Shown here: one piece after another, positions 50,454 through 62,170 of the stretch
Numbering within the stretch: position 1 is the stretch's first letter
Layout: the number at the start of each line of letters is the position of its first letter
Assembly (NCBI RefSeq): GCF_035594125.1
Contig: NW_026973728.1
Location: 248,001 to 312,000 of the forward strand
DNA: 64,000 nucleotides
Origin: Scylla paramamosain
Lineage: Eukaryota; Arthropoda; Malacostraca; Decapoda; Portunidae
Direction of reading: 5' to 3'
Notes under the pieces: model-generated
What the model was told of the DNA's origin: nothing
Databases searched by the model: none
What the model saw: only the letters and a program-made list of their open reading frames with translations
Program-made: the position numbers and the translations under genes

Positions 50454-51561
50454 GTACCAAGATGCCAAAATTCTGGAAAAATTCAGGGCAATTATGTGAT
50501 AAAAGAATATTATCAAAAAAATTACTTTCAGCTTTTTTTTTTTTCGGACTGTTATGTACCAAACCCAAAAGTGCATGCAAAGCCTCCAATATGAGGAAAT
50601 TAAACGACCTTACCAGAAATCTGTGTTTTGAGTGTTTTTTTTTTTAGCATATTAGGCACCAAAATGATAAATAAAAAGCAACTCACTCTATATGGGAATC
50701 CAAAACAAACTTACTGAAAACGTGTCTTCTCAGTGTTTTACGTAGAAAAACGCTAAAACTGATGCAAAGCAACCAATATCAAGAAATAGAAAAAAGTTAC
50801 TAAAAAGGTATATTTTGAGTGTTTTTGAGCTTGTTACCTACAAAAAACGCGAAAATTGATGCAAAGCACTCTAGACTGGGAAACAAAAGGACATTGCAAG
50901 AAAAGTGTATAATGAGTGTTTTATAGTTCAAAAGAACCATAAGGTAAAAAACGCAAAATCTCGTGTATATGGAGAGGTTTCCTAGATACAAAAATGCTAA
51001 AACTTATGTATAACACTCTTAATTGAGAAACAGAACAACCTTACTAAATGCGTGTATTTTGAGTGCTTTTAACATTCTTAGTTACCAAAACCCCAAATTG
51101 CATGCAAAAATAGATTTGTGGGAAAAAAAAACTACCATAAAAGTGTCTTTTGAGTGTTTTTGAGCGTGCTAGGCAATAAAGCACTAAAAAGGAGGGCAAT
51201 CACATTACATTGGAGTAAAACGAATTTTTACCAAGAACTTGCCTTTAAGTGTTTTTGAGCTCCTTATATACCAAAACACTAAAACGCATGCAAAACACAC
51301 TTTATGGTGAAACAGAATAACATTACCAAAAACATGTATTTTGAGTGTTTTTGATCATGTTTTCAATAAAAACGCTTAAATACATCCAAAGAACCCTAGT
51401 TTTGGGAAACTAAAGGACATTACGAGAAACGTGTATTATGAGTGTTTTTAAGTTCATTAAGTACGAAAAAGCTAAAAGCCACAAATTACACTCTTTATTG
51501 AGAAAAAAATAAATAAATAAAAAAATACGATATTTTTTTTTCATTCTTATTCATATTCACA
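50454..51561 (+). repeat. HOR unit U44, type F
   Basis: The F signature is AGGGCAATTATGTGATAAAAG, GCCTCCAATATGAGG, and an M9 tail GGAGTAAAACGAATTTTTACC. Length 1108 bp. Confidence 0.86.
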
Positions 51562-52660
51562 GGTAACGAGGTGCCAAAATTCGGGCAGAGTTCAGGAAAT
51601 TATATGAAATAAGAACATTATCAAAAAAGTTAAATTTAGCTCTTTTTTTCGGACTGTTATTTACCAAACCCCTAAAGTGCATGCAAAGCCACCTATATAG
51701 GGAAATTAGACCTCTTTGCCAGAAAACTGGCTTATGAGTGTTTTTCAGCATGTTAGGAACCAACACGATAAAACCCAAGGAAGTCAGTCTATATGGGAAT
51801 CCAAAACACAGTTACTGAAAACTTGTCTTTTCGGTGTTTTACTTACAAAAACGCTAAAACGGATGCAAACCAACCAAAATGAAGAAATAGAATAACATTA
51901 CCAAAAAGGTATATTTTGACTTTTTGAAATTGTTACCTACAAAAAACGCGAAAATGGATGGAAAGCACTCTATATTGGGAAGCAAAAGGACATTACGAGA
52001 AACGTGTATAATGAGTGTTTTATAGTTTCCCAAGAACCACAAGGCAAAAAACGCAAAAACTCGTGTATGTAAAGAAGTTTCTTACATTCCAAAATGCTGA
52101 AACTCATGAATAAGACTTTTAATTGAGAAACAGAACTATCTTACCAAATGTGAGTATTTTGAGTGTTTTTAACATTCTTAGTTACGAAAATCCGAAATTA
52201 CAAGCAAAACTAGTTTTATGTGGGAAAAAATGACATTACCAGAAAAGTGTCTTGTGAGTGTTTTAGAGCGTGATATGCAACAAAGCACTAAAAAGCAGAA
52301 CAATCATATCACATGGGAATAAAACCAACTTTTACCAAAAACATGCCTTTAAGTGTTTTTAACTCCTTACATAACAAAACGCTAAAACGCATACAAAGCA
52401 CCCTTTATGGAGAAACAAAATAACATTACCAAAAAACATGAATTTTAAGTGTTTTTGGTCATGTTACCTATAAAAACGCGTAAATACATGCAAAGAACCC
52501 TATGTTTGTAAAAGGAAATGATATTACGAAAATTGTATATTATGAGAGTTCTTAGGTTCCTTAAGTACCAAAAAGCTAAAACACACAAATAACACTCTTT
52601 ATAGACAAAAAATAAATAAATAGAACAATTTTTTTTTTTTTTTTGTTATTCATCTTCATA
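51562..52660 (+). repeat. HOR unit U45, type A
   Basis: The A signature is TTCACAGGTAACGAGGTGCC and GGAACCAACACGATAAAACC. Near 51920 M4/M5 has the short variant TTTTGACTTTTTGAAATTG, like 35943. Length 1099 bp against 1097 bp for the A unit at 35592. Confidence 0.86.
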
Positions 52661-53665
52661 GGTACCGAGATGTTAAAATTCTGGCAAAATTTAAGGAAGT
52701 TAGATAAAGAAAAAAAATAAAACAAAAAAAATATTTTTTTCTTTTTTCCGGAGTTATGTACCAAACACTGAAGTGCATGCAAAGTCACCTATATGGGAAA
52801 ATTACACGAGTTTACCAGAAACCTGTACCAGAAGCAATTTCAACAATATTACTGAAAACGAGTCTTTTCAGAGATTTACGAAGAAAAACGCTAAAACGGA
52901 TGCAAACCAACCAATATGAAGAAATAGAATAACATTACCAAAAATATATATTTTGAGTGTTTTTAAGCTTGTTACCTACAAAAAAATGCAAAAATGGATG
53001 GAAAACACTCTATATTAGGAAACAAAAGAACATTTCGAGAAACATCTATAATGAGTGTTTTATAGTTCCACAAGAACCACAAGGCAATAAACGCAAAAAA
53101 ACGTGTATATAGAAAAATTTCTTACATACCAAAGTGAAGAAATGCATGAATAACACTTTTAATCGAGAAACAGAACTACCCTTCCAAATTGTGTATTTTG
53201 AGTGTTTTTCACATTCATAGTTACGAAATTGCCAAATTACATGCGAAACTAGCTTTATGTGGGAAAAAAAATGACATTACCAGAAAAATGTCTTTTGAGT
53301 GTTTTTGAGCGTGATATACAACAAAGCACTAAAAAGCAGAACAATCACATTACTTGGGAATAAAATCAACTTTTACGAAGAACTTGCCTTTAAGTGTTTT
53401 TTTAACTCCTTACATACCAAAACGCTAAAACGCATGTAAAACAGCCTTTATGGAGAAACAGAATAACATTACCAAAAATATGTATTTTGAGTGTTTTTGA
53501 TCATGTTACCTATAAAAACATGTAAAGAATCCTATATTCCTATAAGAAAAGGACATTACGAAAATCGTGTATTATGAGTGTTTTTAAGTTCCTTAAGTAC
53601 CAAAAAGCTAAAACTCACAAATAACACTTTATAGAGAGAAAAAAAAATTGTTATTCATCTTCATA
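52661..53665 (+). repeat. HOR unit U46, type B
   Basis: The B signature is GGAAGTTAGATAAAGAAAA in M1 and ACCTGTACCAGAAGCAATT at the M2/M3 join. M11 is shortened near 53515 (AAAAACATGTAAAG). Length 1005 bp. Confidence 0.86.
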
Positions 53666-54821
53666 GGTACCGAGATATCAAAATTCTGGAAAAATTCAGG
53701 GAAATTTTGTAAAAAAAAAAAATCATTATAAAAAATAATTTTAGCTTTTTTCCGGAGTTATGTACCAAACTCTGAAGTGCATGCAAAGCCACCTATATGG
53801 AGAAATTACTCGACTTTACCATAAACCTGTCTTTTGAGTGTGTTTTCAGCAAATTCAACAATATTAATAAAAACGTGTCTTTTCAGTGATTTACGTAGAA
53901 AAACGCTAAAACGGATGCAAATTAACCAATATGAAGAAATAGAATAACATTACCAAAAAGATATATTTTGATGTGTTTTTGAGCTTGTTACCTACAAAAA
54001 AAAAATGCGAAAATGGATGAAACGCACTCTATATTAGGAAAGAAATGGACATTACGAGAAACGTGTATAATGAGCGTTTTATAGTTTCACAAGAACCACA
54101 AGGCAAAAAAACTCAATAGCTTGTGTACATAAAGAAGTTTCTTACATACCAAAATGCTGAAACTCATGAATAACACTTTTAATTGCGAAACAGAACTACC
54201 TTACCGAATGTGTGTATTAGAGAAGTTTCTTACATACCAAAATGCTGAAACTCATGAATAACACTTTTCATTAAGAAACAGAGCAACCTTACTAAATGCC
54301 TGTATTTTGAGTGTTTTTCACATTCTTAGTTACCAAAACCCCAAATTCCATGCGAAACTAGTTTTATATGGGAAAAAAAATAATATTACCAGAAAATGTC
54401 TTTCGAGTGTTTTTGACCGTGTTAGGCAATAAACCACTAAAAAGCAGGGCAATCACATTACATTTGAATAAAACTAACTTTTACCAAGAACTTGCCTTTA
54501 GGTGTTTTTGAGCTCATTACATACAAAAACGCTAAAACGCATGCAAAACACCTTTTATGGAGAAACAGAATAACATTACCAAAAACATATATTTTGAGTG
54601 TTTTTGATCGTGTTATCTATAAAAATGCTTAAATACATGCAAAGAACCTTATGTTTGGGAAACGAAAGGACTTTACGAGAAATATGTCTTATAAGTGTTT
54701 TTTTAGTTCCTTAAGTACCAAAAAGCTAAAACCCACAAATAACACTCTTTATTTAGAAAAATAAATAATTAAAAAATAGAAAATACGATTTATTTATTTA
54801 TTTTTTTTTGTTATCTTCATA
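53666..54821 (+). repeat. HOR unit U47, type C with M6-M7 duplication
   Basis: The C signature is GGGAAATTTTGTAAAAAAA and TTTTTTCCGGAGTTATG. M6/M7 is duplicated (GAAGTTTCTTACATACC near 54134 and 54223). Length 1156 bp. Confidence 0.87.
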
Positions 54822-55950
54822 GGTAACGAGATGCCAAAATTCTGGGAAAATTCCGGGCTATTATATGATAAAAGAAAATTATCAAAAAAGTTAATTTTAG
54901 CCTTTTTTTCGGACTGTTATATACCAAACCCTAAAGTGCATGCAAAGCCTCCTATATGAGGAAATTACACGACCTTAAAAGAAATCTGTCTTTTGAGTGT
55001 TTTTCAGAATGTTAGGCACCAAAACGATAAATAAATAAGGAACTCACTCTATATGGGAATCCAAAACAAAAGTACTGAAAACGTGTCTTCTCAGTGTTTT
55101 ACGTAGAAAAACGCAAAAGCGGATGCAAACCAACCAATATAAAAAAATAGAAAGACATTACCAAAAAAGTATATTTTGAGTTTTTTTGAGCTTGTTACCT
55201 ACAAAAAAACGCAAAAATTGATGCAAAACACTCTATATTAGGAAATAAAAGGACATTATAAGAAAAGTGTATAATGAGTGTTTTATAGTTCAAAAGAACC
55301 AAAAGGCAAAAAACGTAAAAACTTGTGGATATGGAGAAGTTTCCTAGATACCAAAATGCTGAAACTCATGAATAACATTCCTAATTTAGAAACAGAACAA
55401 CCTTACTATATGTGAGTATTTTGAGAGCTTTTCACATTCTTGGTTACCAAAACCCCAATTTGCATGCGAAACCAGCTTTATGTGAGAGAAAAATGATATT
55501 ATCAGGCTCAAAACACTCAAAATGTCCTTTGAGTGTTTTTGAGCCTGATAGGCAATAAAGCATTAGAAAGCAGGGCAATCCTATTATATTTGAATAAACC
55601 CAATTTTTATCAAAAACTTGCCTTTAAGTGTTTTTGAGCTCCTTATATACTAAACCGCTAAAACGCAAGTAAAAAAAACTTTATGGAAAAACAGAATAAA
55701 ATTACCAAAAACATGTATTTTGAGTGTTTTGATCATATTATCTATAAAAACGCTTAAATACATGAAAAGAACATTATGTTTGGGAAACAAAAGGACATTA
55801 CGAGAAACGTATATTATGAGTGTTTTTAAGTTTGTTAAGTACCAAAAATCTAAAACCCACTCTTTATTTAGAAAAAAATAAATAAATAAAAAAATAAAAA
55901 AATAGGATTTTTATTTTATTTATTTATTTTTTTTGTTATTCATCTTCATG
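54822..55950 (+). repeat. HOR unit U48, type D, with hairpin in M8/M9
   Basis: M1 has AATTCCGGGCTATTATATG, shared with 38837, and M3 AAATAAATAAGGAACTCAC. M8 carries a fold-back at 55501-55549 not seen in the homologous unit. Length 1129 bp. Confidence 0.86.
55501..55549. repeat. Fold-back hairpin, about 22-bp arms
   Basis: The left arm ATCAGGCTCAAAACACTCAA and the right arm TTGAGTGTTTTTGAGCCTGA are reverse complements except for one extra base; the loop is about 5 nt (near TGTCC). The right arm is normal M8/M9 sequence; the left arm replaces the normal CCAGAAAAGTG. It looks like a copied-back insertion. Confidence 0.9.
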
Positions 55951-56851
55951 GGTACTGAAATCCCAAAATTTTGGGAAAATTCAAGGCAATTATATTATAA
56001 GAGAATATTATCAATAAAGTTGATTTTAGCTTTTTTTCGGACTGTTATGTACCAAACCCTAAAGTGCATGCAAAGCCTCCTATATGAGGAAATTAAACGA
56101 CCTTACCAGAAATCTGTCTTTTGTGTGTTTTTCAGCATGTTAGGCACCAAAACGATAAATAATAAGGAACTCACTCTATATGGGAATCCAAAACAAAATT
56201 ACTGAAAATGTATCTTCTCAGTGTTTTACGTAGAAAAACGCAAAAACTGGTGTATATAAAGAGGTTTCTTAGATACCAAAATGCTGAAACTCATGAATAA
56301 CAATCTTAATTCAGAAACAGAACAACCTTAGCAAATGCCTGTATTTTCAGTGTTTTTCATATTCCTAGTTAGCAATACCCAAAATAGCATGCGAAACTAG
56401 CTTTATGAGGGAAAAAAATGACATTACCAGAAGTGTCTTTTAATTGTTTTTGAGCGTGTTAGGCAATGAAGTACTAAAAAGCAGGACAATCACATTACAT
56501 GGGAATAAAACCAACTTTTACCAAGAACTTGCCAATATGTGTTTTTGAGCTCCTTACATACCAAACTGCTAAAACGCATCGAAAACAAACTTCATGGAGA
56601 TACAGAATAACATTACCAAAAACATGTATTTTGAGTGTTTTTGATTATGTTATCTATAAAAACGCTTAAATACATGCAAAGAACCTTATGTTAAGGAAAC
56701 GTAAGGACATTACGGGAAACGTGTATTATGAGTGTTTTTAAGTTCCTTAACTACTAAAAAGCTAAAACCTACAAATAACACTCGTTATTTAGAAAAAAAT
56801 AAAAAATAAATAAATAAATAAAAAGGTTTTTTTTTTTTATTCTCCTTCATA
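55951..56851 (+). repeat. HOR unit U49, type E, with M4-M6 deletion
   Basis: The E signature is AATTCAAGGCAATTATATTA and AAGTTGATTTTAGC. M4 joins M6 at about 56231, the same join as at 41290. M8 is short (ACCAGAAGTGTC). Length 901 bp. Confidence 0.84.
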
Positions 56852-57429
56852 GGTACCGAGATGCCAAAATTCTGCGAAAAATTAGGGCAATTATATGATA
56901 AGAGAATATTATCAAAAAGGTTGATATTAGCTTTTTTTTCGGACTGTTATATAGCAAACATTAAAGTGCATGCAAAGCCTCCCATATGAAGAAATTAAAC
57001 GACCTTACCAGAAATCTGTGTTTTGAGTGTTTTCAGCATGTTAGGCACCAAAACGATAAATAATAAGGAACTCACTCTATATGGCAAACCAAAACAAAAT
57101 TACTGAAAACGTGTCTTCTCAGTGTTTTACGTAGAAAAACGCTAAAACGGATGCAAACCAACCAACTTCAAGAAGCAGAAAAACATTACCAAAAAGGTAT
57201 ATTTTGAGTGTTTTTGAGCTTGTTACCTACAAAAAAACGCGAAAATTGATGCAAAGCACTGTATATTGGGAAAGAAAGGGACATTGCGAGAAAATGGTAT
57301 AATGAATGTTTTATAGTTCAAAAGAACCACAAGGCAAAAAACGCAAAAAAAACTCGTGCTAAAACCTCTTTATAGAGAAAGAAAAAAAAATAATAAAAAA
57401 ATAGGATTTTTTTTTTCTTCTTCTTTATA
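56852..57429 (+). repeat. HOR unit U50, 578 bp, M7-M11 deleted
   Basis: M1 is E-like (AAGAGAATATTATC, GGTTGATATTAGC). M6 runs directly into M12 near 57356 (AAAACTCGTGCTAAAACCTC), removing five monomers. Confidence 0.85.
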
Positions 57430-58538
57430 GGTACCGAGATGCTACAATTCTGGCAAAATTCAGGGAAATTATGTGAAAAAAGAACATTATCAAAAAAGTT
57501 AATTTCAGCTTTTTTTTTCGGACTGTTATGTACCAAACCCCAAAGTACATGCAAAGCTAACTATATGAGGAAATTAAACGACTTAATGAGATACCTGTGT
57601 TGTGAGTGTTTTTCAGCATGTTAGTCACCAAAACAATAAATAATATGGAAATCATTCTATGTAGGAATCCAAAACAAAATTACTGAACACGTGTCTTTTC
57701 CGTGTTTTACGTAGAAAAACGCTAAAACGGATGCAAACCAAGTAATATGAAGAAATAGAATAACATTACCAAAAAGGTACATTTTGAGTGTTTTGAGCTC
57801 TTTACTTACAAAAAACGCGAAAATGGATGCAAAGCTCTCTATATTCGTTAACAAAAGGACATTACGAGAAATGTGTGTAATGAGTCTTTTATATATTCTG
57901 AAGAACCACAAGGCAAAAAACGCAAAAAACTCGTATATATAGAGAAGTTTCTTAGATACCAAAATGCTGAAACTCCTGAAGAACACTCTTAATTGACAAA
58001 CAGAACAACCTTACCAAATGCGTGTATTATGAATGTTTTTCACATTCTTAGTTACCAAAACCCCAAATTGCATGTGAAAGTAGCTTTATGTGGGAAAAAA
58101 ATGACATACCAGAAAAGTGTCTTTTAAGTGTTTTTTTTTAGCATGATAGGCAATAAAGCAATAAAAAGCAGGGTAATCACATTACATAGGAATAAAATCA
58201 ACTTTTAGCAAGAACTTGCCTTTAAGTGTTTTTGAGCTCCTTATATACCAAAACGCTAAAAAAAAAGCATGCAAAACACCCTATATGGAGAAACATCATA
58301 ACATTACAAAAAACATGTATTTTGATTGTTTTTGATCATGTTACCTATAAAAGCGCTTAAGTACATGCAAAGAACCTTATGTTTGAGAAACGAAAGAACA
58401 TTTCGAGAAACGTGTATAATGATTGTTTTTAAGTTCCTGAAGTACCAAAAAGCTAAAACCCACAAATAACACTCTTTATAGAGAAAAAAATAAATAAATA
58501 AAAAAATAGGAATTTTTTTTTTGTTATTCATCTTAATA
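57430..58538 (+). repeat. HOR unit U51, type J1
   Basis: The J1 signature is GCTAACTATATGAGG in M2 and ATTCGTTAACAAAAGG in M5 (near 57842). It is followed by J2, as in the 12535-16703 region. Length 1109 bp. Confidence 0.84.
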
Positions 58539-59585
58539 GGTACCGAGATGCCAAAATTCTGGAAAAATTCAGGGAAATTATGTGAAAAAAGAACATTATG
58601 AAAAAAAATTAATTTTATCTTTTTTTCAGACTGTTATGTACCAAACCTTAAAGTGCATCGAAAGCCTCCTATATTGGGAAATTAAACGATTTTACCAGAA
58701 ACCTGTCTTTTGAGTGTTTTTTAGTATGTTAGGCACCAAAACGATAAATAATATGGAAGTCACTCAAAATGGGAATCGATCACAAAATTGCTGAAAAAAA
58801 GTGTCTTTTTACGTTTTACGTCTTTCTACGTTTACGTAGAAAAACGCTAAACAGGATGCAAACCAACGAATATGAAGAAATAGAATAGTATTACCAAAAA
58901 GGTATATTTTTAATGTTTTTGAGCTTATTACCTTAAAAAAATGCGAAAATGGATGGAAAGCACTCTATATTTGGATACAAAAGGACATTACGTGAAATGT
59001 GTATAATGAGTGTTTTATAGTTTCACAAGAACCACAAGGCAAAAAACGCAAAAACTCGTGTATATAAAGAATTTTCTTATATACCAAAATGCTGAAACTC
59101 AGGAATAAAACTCTTAATTAAGAATACAGAACAGCTTTACCAAATGCGTGTATTTTGAGTGCTTTTCACATTCTTAGTTACCAAAACCCCAAATTGCATG
59201 CGAAACTAGCTTTATGTGGAAAAAAAATGACATGACCAAAAAGTTTTTGAGCGTGATAAGCAATAAAGCAGTAAAAAGCACGGGAATCACATTACATGGG
59301 AATAAAACGAACTTTTACTAAGAACTTGTGTTTTTGAGCTGATTACATACCAAAACGCTAAAACGCGTGGAAAACACCCTTTATGGAGAAACAGAATAAT
59401 ATTACCAAAAAACATGTATTTTGAGTGTTTTTCATCATGTTAACTAAAAAAAAAGCTAAAATACATGGAAAGAACCCTATATTTCGAAAATGAAAGGACG
59501 TTACGAGAAACGTGTATTATGAGTTTTTTTTTTAAGTTCGTTAAGTATGAGAAAGCTAAAACCCACAAATGACACTCTTTATAGA
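58539..59585 (+). repeat. HOR unit U52, type J2, end of array block 2
   Basis: The J2 signature is TCAAAATGGGAATCGATCAC in M3 (near 58760), TTTGGATACAAAAGG in M5 and AAGAATACAGAACAGC in M7. M12 is cut at CTCTTTATAGAG, where orientation reverses. It contains a small fold-back at 58823-58842. Confidence 0.84.
58823..58842. repeat. Small fold-back, 8-bp arms, 4-nt loop
   Basis: TTTCTACG, loop TTTA, CGTAGAAA. Other units have only TTTTACGTAGAAAAACGC at this M3/M4 junction; here extra bases including the inverted copy precede it. Confidence 0.75.
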
Positions 59586-61770
59586 GTGTTTTCGTACCTA
59601 ACAATGTGAAAAACACACAAAAAGCACATTTTTGGTAATCTTGTTCTCTTATCCATATAGACTGTTCTTCAATGCGTCAAATAGGTCTTGGTACCTAAGA
59701 AATAAAAATAAAAAAAATTATTATAAAAGTTTCTTCTAATGTCTTTTCGTTTCCTTATGCAAAGTATTTTGCATGCATTTATGTTTCTTTTTATATGTAA
59801 AAAGAAAAAAAAATTGTTTATGGTAATAAAGGGTGTTTTGCATACAGCTCAGCGTTATGGTACGTAAGTAGCTGAAAATACCCAAAAAATAAATTTTTGG
59901 TTGACTTGTTCTTTCATATAGGTAGCTTTCCATGTTTTTTATAACTTTGGTACCTAACAACAACAATCGACACTCAAAAGACATGTTTCTGGAAATATCG
60001 TTTCATATCCTCATAGATGGTGCTCTGGAGTCATTTTGACGTTTTGGTACATAAAATTGTGAAAAAAACACAAAATAAACGTTTTTGGTAATGTTCTGTT
60101 TCTCCATATACAGTGGTACTAAATAGTTTTCGCGTTTGGTACCTAAGACGCTCAAAAACACTAATGGCATCTTTCTCGTAATGTCCTTTATTTTATCCAT
60201 ATTGGGTGATTTCCATGCATTTTGGCGTTTTTGTTACGTAAGAATGTGAAAAAACACTCAAAATATTAGTTTTCTGTAATGTTCTGTTTCTTCATATATA
60301 ATGATATACATGCGTTTGTGCATTTTGCTACCTAAGAATATCAAAAACACTGATAAATGAAGTGTCTTTATTTCTTTTCGTATCGCCATTTAGGTTACTT
60401 TGCATGCATTTTTGCTTTTTTTTATACGTAAGATAAAAAAAAAAACTCAAAATGCATATTTCTGGTAATGTTATTCTGTTTCTTCATAAAATGTGCTTTG
60501 CATGCATTTTAGCGTTTTGGTACGTACGTAGCTGTAAAAACTCTCAAAAGACACGCTTTTGGTAATGTTTTGCTTTTCCAAATAGGGAGCTTTCGTTGGT
60601 TTTTAGCGTTTTGGTATCTAATATTCTTGAGTTTCTCTAAAGAGAGTATTATTTATGCATTTTCGCGTTTTGGTACCTGAGAAGCTCAAAAACGCTCTTT
60701 ATATAAATTTCTCATAATGTCATTGGTTACTTCTTTTTTTTGCGTAACAAGCTCAAAACACTGAAAATACACGCTTTTTTGGTAATGTTATTCAGTTTTT
60801 CCAAGGCGTTTTGGATGCGTTTAAGTGTTCTTGTATGTAAGTAGCTCATAAGCACTGAAATTAAAAGTTTTTGTAATATTTTGTTTTCTCCTATATGGTG
60901 CTTTCCTTGGTTTTTAGCTTCTTGGCACCTAACATGCTCATAAACAGTGAAAGGACATGTTTCTGGAAATGTTTCCTTTCCCCATTTAGTATGCTTTGTA
61001 TGCATTTTCGCGTTGCGGTACCTAATAACGTGAAAAAAGCCTTAAAACACAAGGGTTGGTTAATCTTGTTCCGTTTCTCCATATAGAGTATTATTCATAC
61101 GTTTTAGTGTTCTGGTACCTATGAAGCTCAATACCACTCAAAATATACGTTTCTTTTAATGTTTTCTTTTCCCATTTTAGGGTTATTTGCATGTATTTTA
61201 TCGTTTTTGTACGTAACAGGCGCAAAATCTCTCAAAATGCATGTTTTTGGTAAAGCTGTTGAGTTTCTCCATAAAGAGTGTTTTGCAACCGTTTTAGCGG
61301 TTTGGTATGTAAGTACCTCAAAACACTTAATTTTTTCCCATTTACGACACTTTCCATGCTTTTTAAGAGCTTTTTGTGCCTAACACACTCATAAACTCTC
61401 AAAAGACATATTTCTGGAAATATCGTTTATTTTCCCCATATCGAGTGCTTTGCATGCATTTTGGCGTTTTGATACCTAACAAAGCTAAATACACTTAAAA
61501 TGCACGTTTTCTCCATACAGAGGGCAAATCGTGCGTTTTATCGTTTCGGTACCTAATAAGCTAAAAAAAAAAAAAACTCATAATGCTGGTTTCTCTTAAT
61601 GTCTTTTCGTTTTCTTATATAGGGTACTTTGTATACATTTTGACGCTTTTGTACAAAACAAGCTGAAAAATTGCCCAAAATGCTCGTTTTTGGTAATGTT
61701 TTTATATTTCTGCAAGAAAGGAGTTTTGCATGTTTTATCGTTTTGGTACATTATAAATTTAAAAACTACC
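59586..61770 (-). repeat. Disordered satellite island 2, fully reversed
   Basis: Minus-strand monomers (AGCGTTTTGGTACGTACG, CATGTTTCTGGAAATG, CTCAAAAACACTC) lie head to tail without M1-M12 order, without boundary motif and without HOR A/T tracts. They resemble the reversed half of island 1. Long minus-strand open frames (for example 60727-61005) are translations of monomers. No gene seen. Confidence 0.87.
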
Positions 61771-62170
61771 AAAGCGTGTTAGGCAATAAAGCACTAAAAA
61801 GCAGGGCAATCACATTACATTGGAAAAAAAAAACAATTTTTAACAAGAACTTGCCTTTAAGTGTATTTGAGCTCCTTATATACCAAAACACTAAAATGCA
61901 TGCAAAATACACTTTATGGTGAAACGGAATAACATTACCAAAAACATATATTTTGCGTGTTTTTGATCATGTTACCAATAAAAACGCTTAAATACATGCA
62001 AAGAACCCTATTTTTGGGAAACGAAAGGACATTACGAGAAACGTGTATTATGAGTGTTTTTAAGTTCATTAACTACGAAAAAGCTAAAAGCCACAAATTA
62101 CACTCTTTATTGAGAAAAAATAAATAAATAAAAAAATACTATTTTTTTTTCATTCTTATTTATCTTCACA
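61771..62170 (+). repeat. HOR unit U53, partial M9-M12
   Basis: The unit starts in M9 right after the reversed island and ends with a type A boundary. M10 ATGGTGAAACGGAATAAC and M12 TTCATTAACTACGAAAAAGC match units that precede or belong to type A. Confidence 0.82.

Larger units (their letters stand above)
45168..59585 (+). repeat. Satellite higher-order repeat array, block 2
   Basis: The forward HOR array resumes after island 1. Boundaries are at 45585, 46688, 47635, 49328, 50454, 51562, 52661, 53666, 54822, 55951, 56852, 57430 and 58539. The block contains the longest uninterrupted run of distinct types (G-F-A-B-C-D-E at 49328-56851). No genes were seen. Confidence 0.94.
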
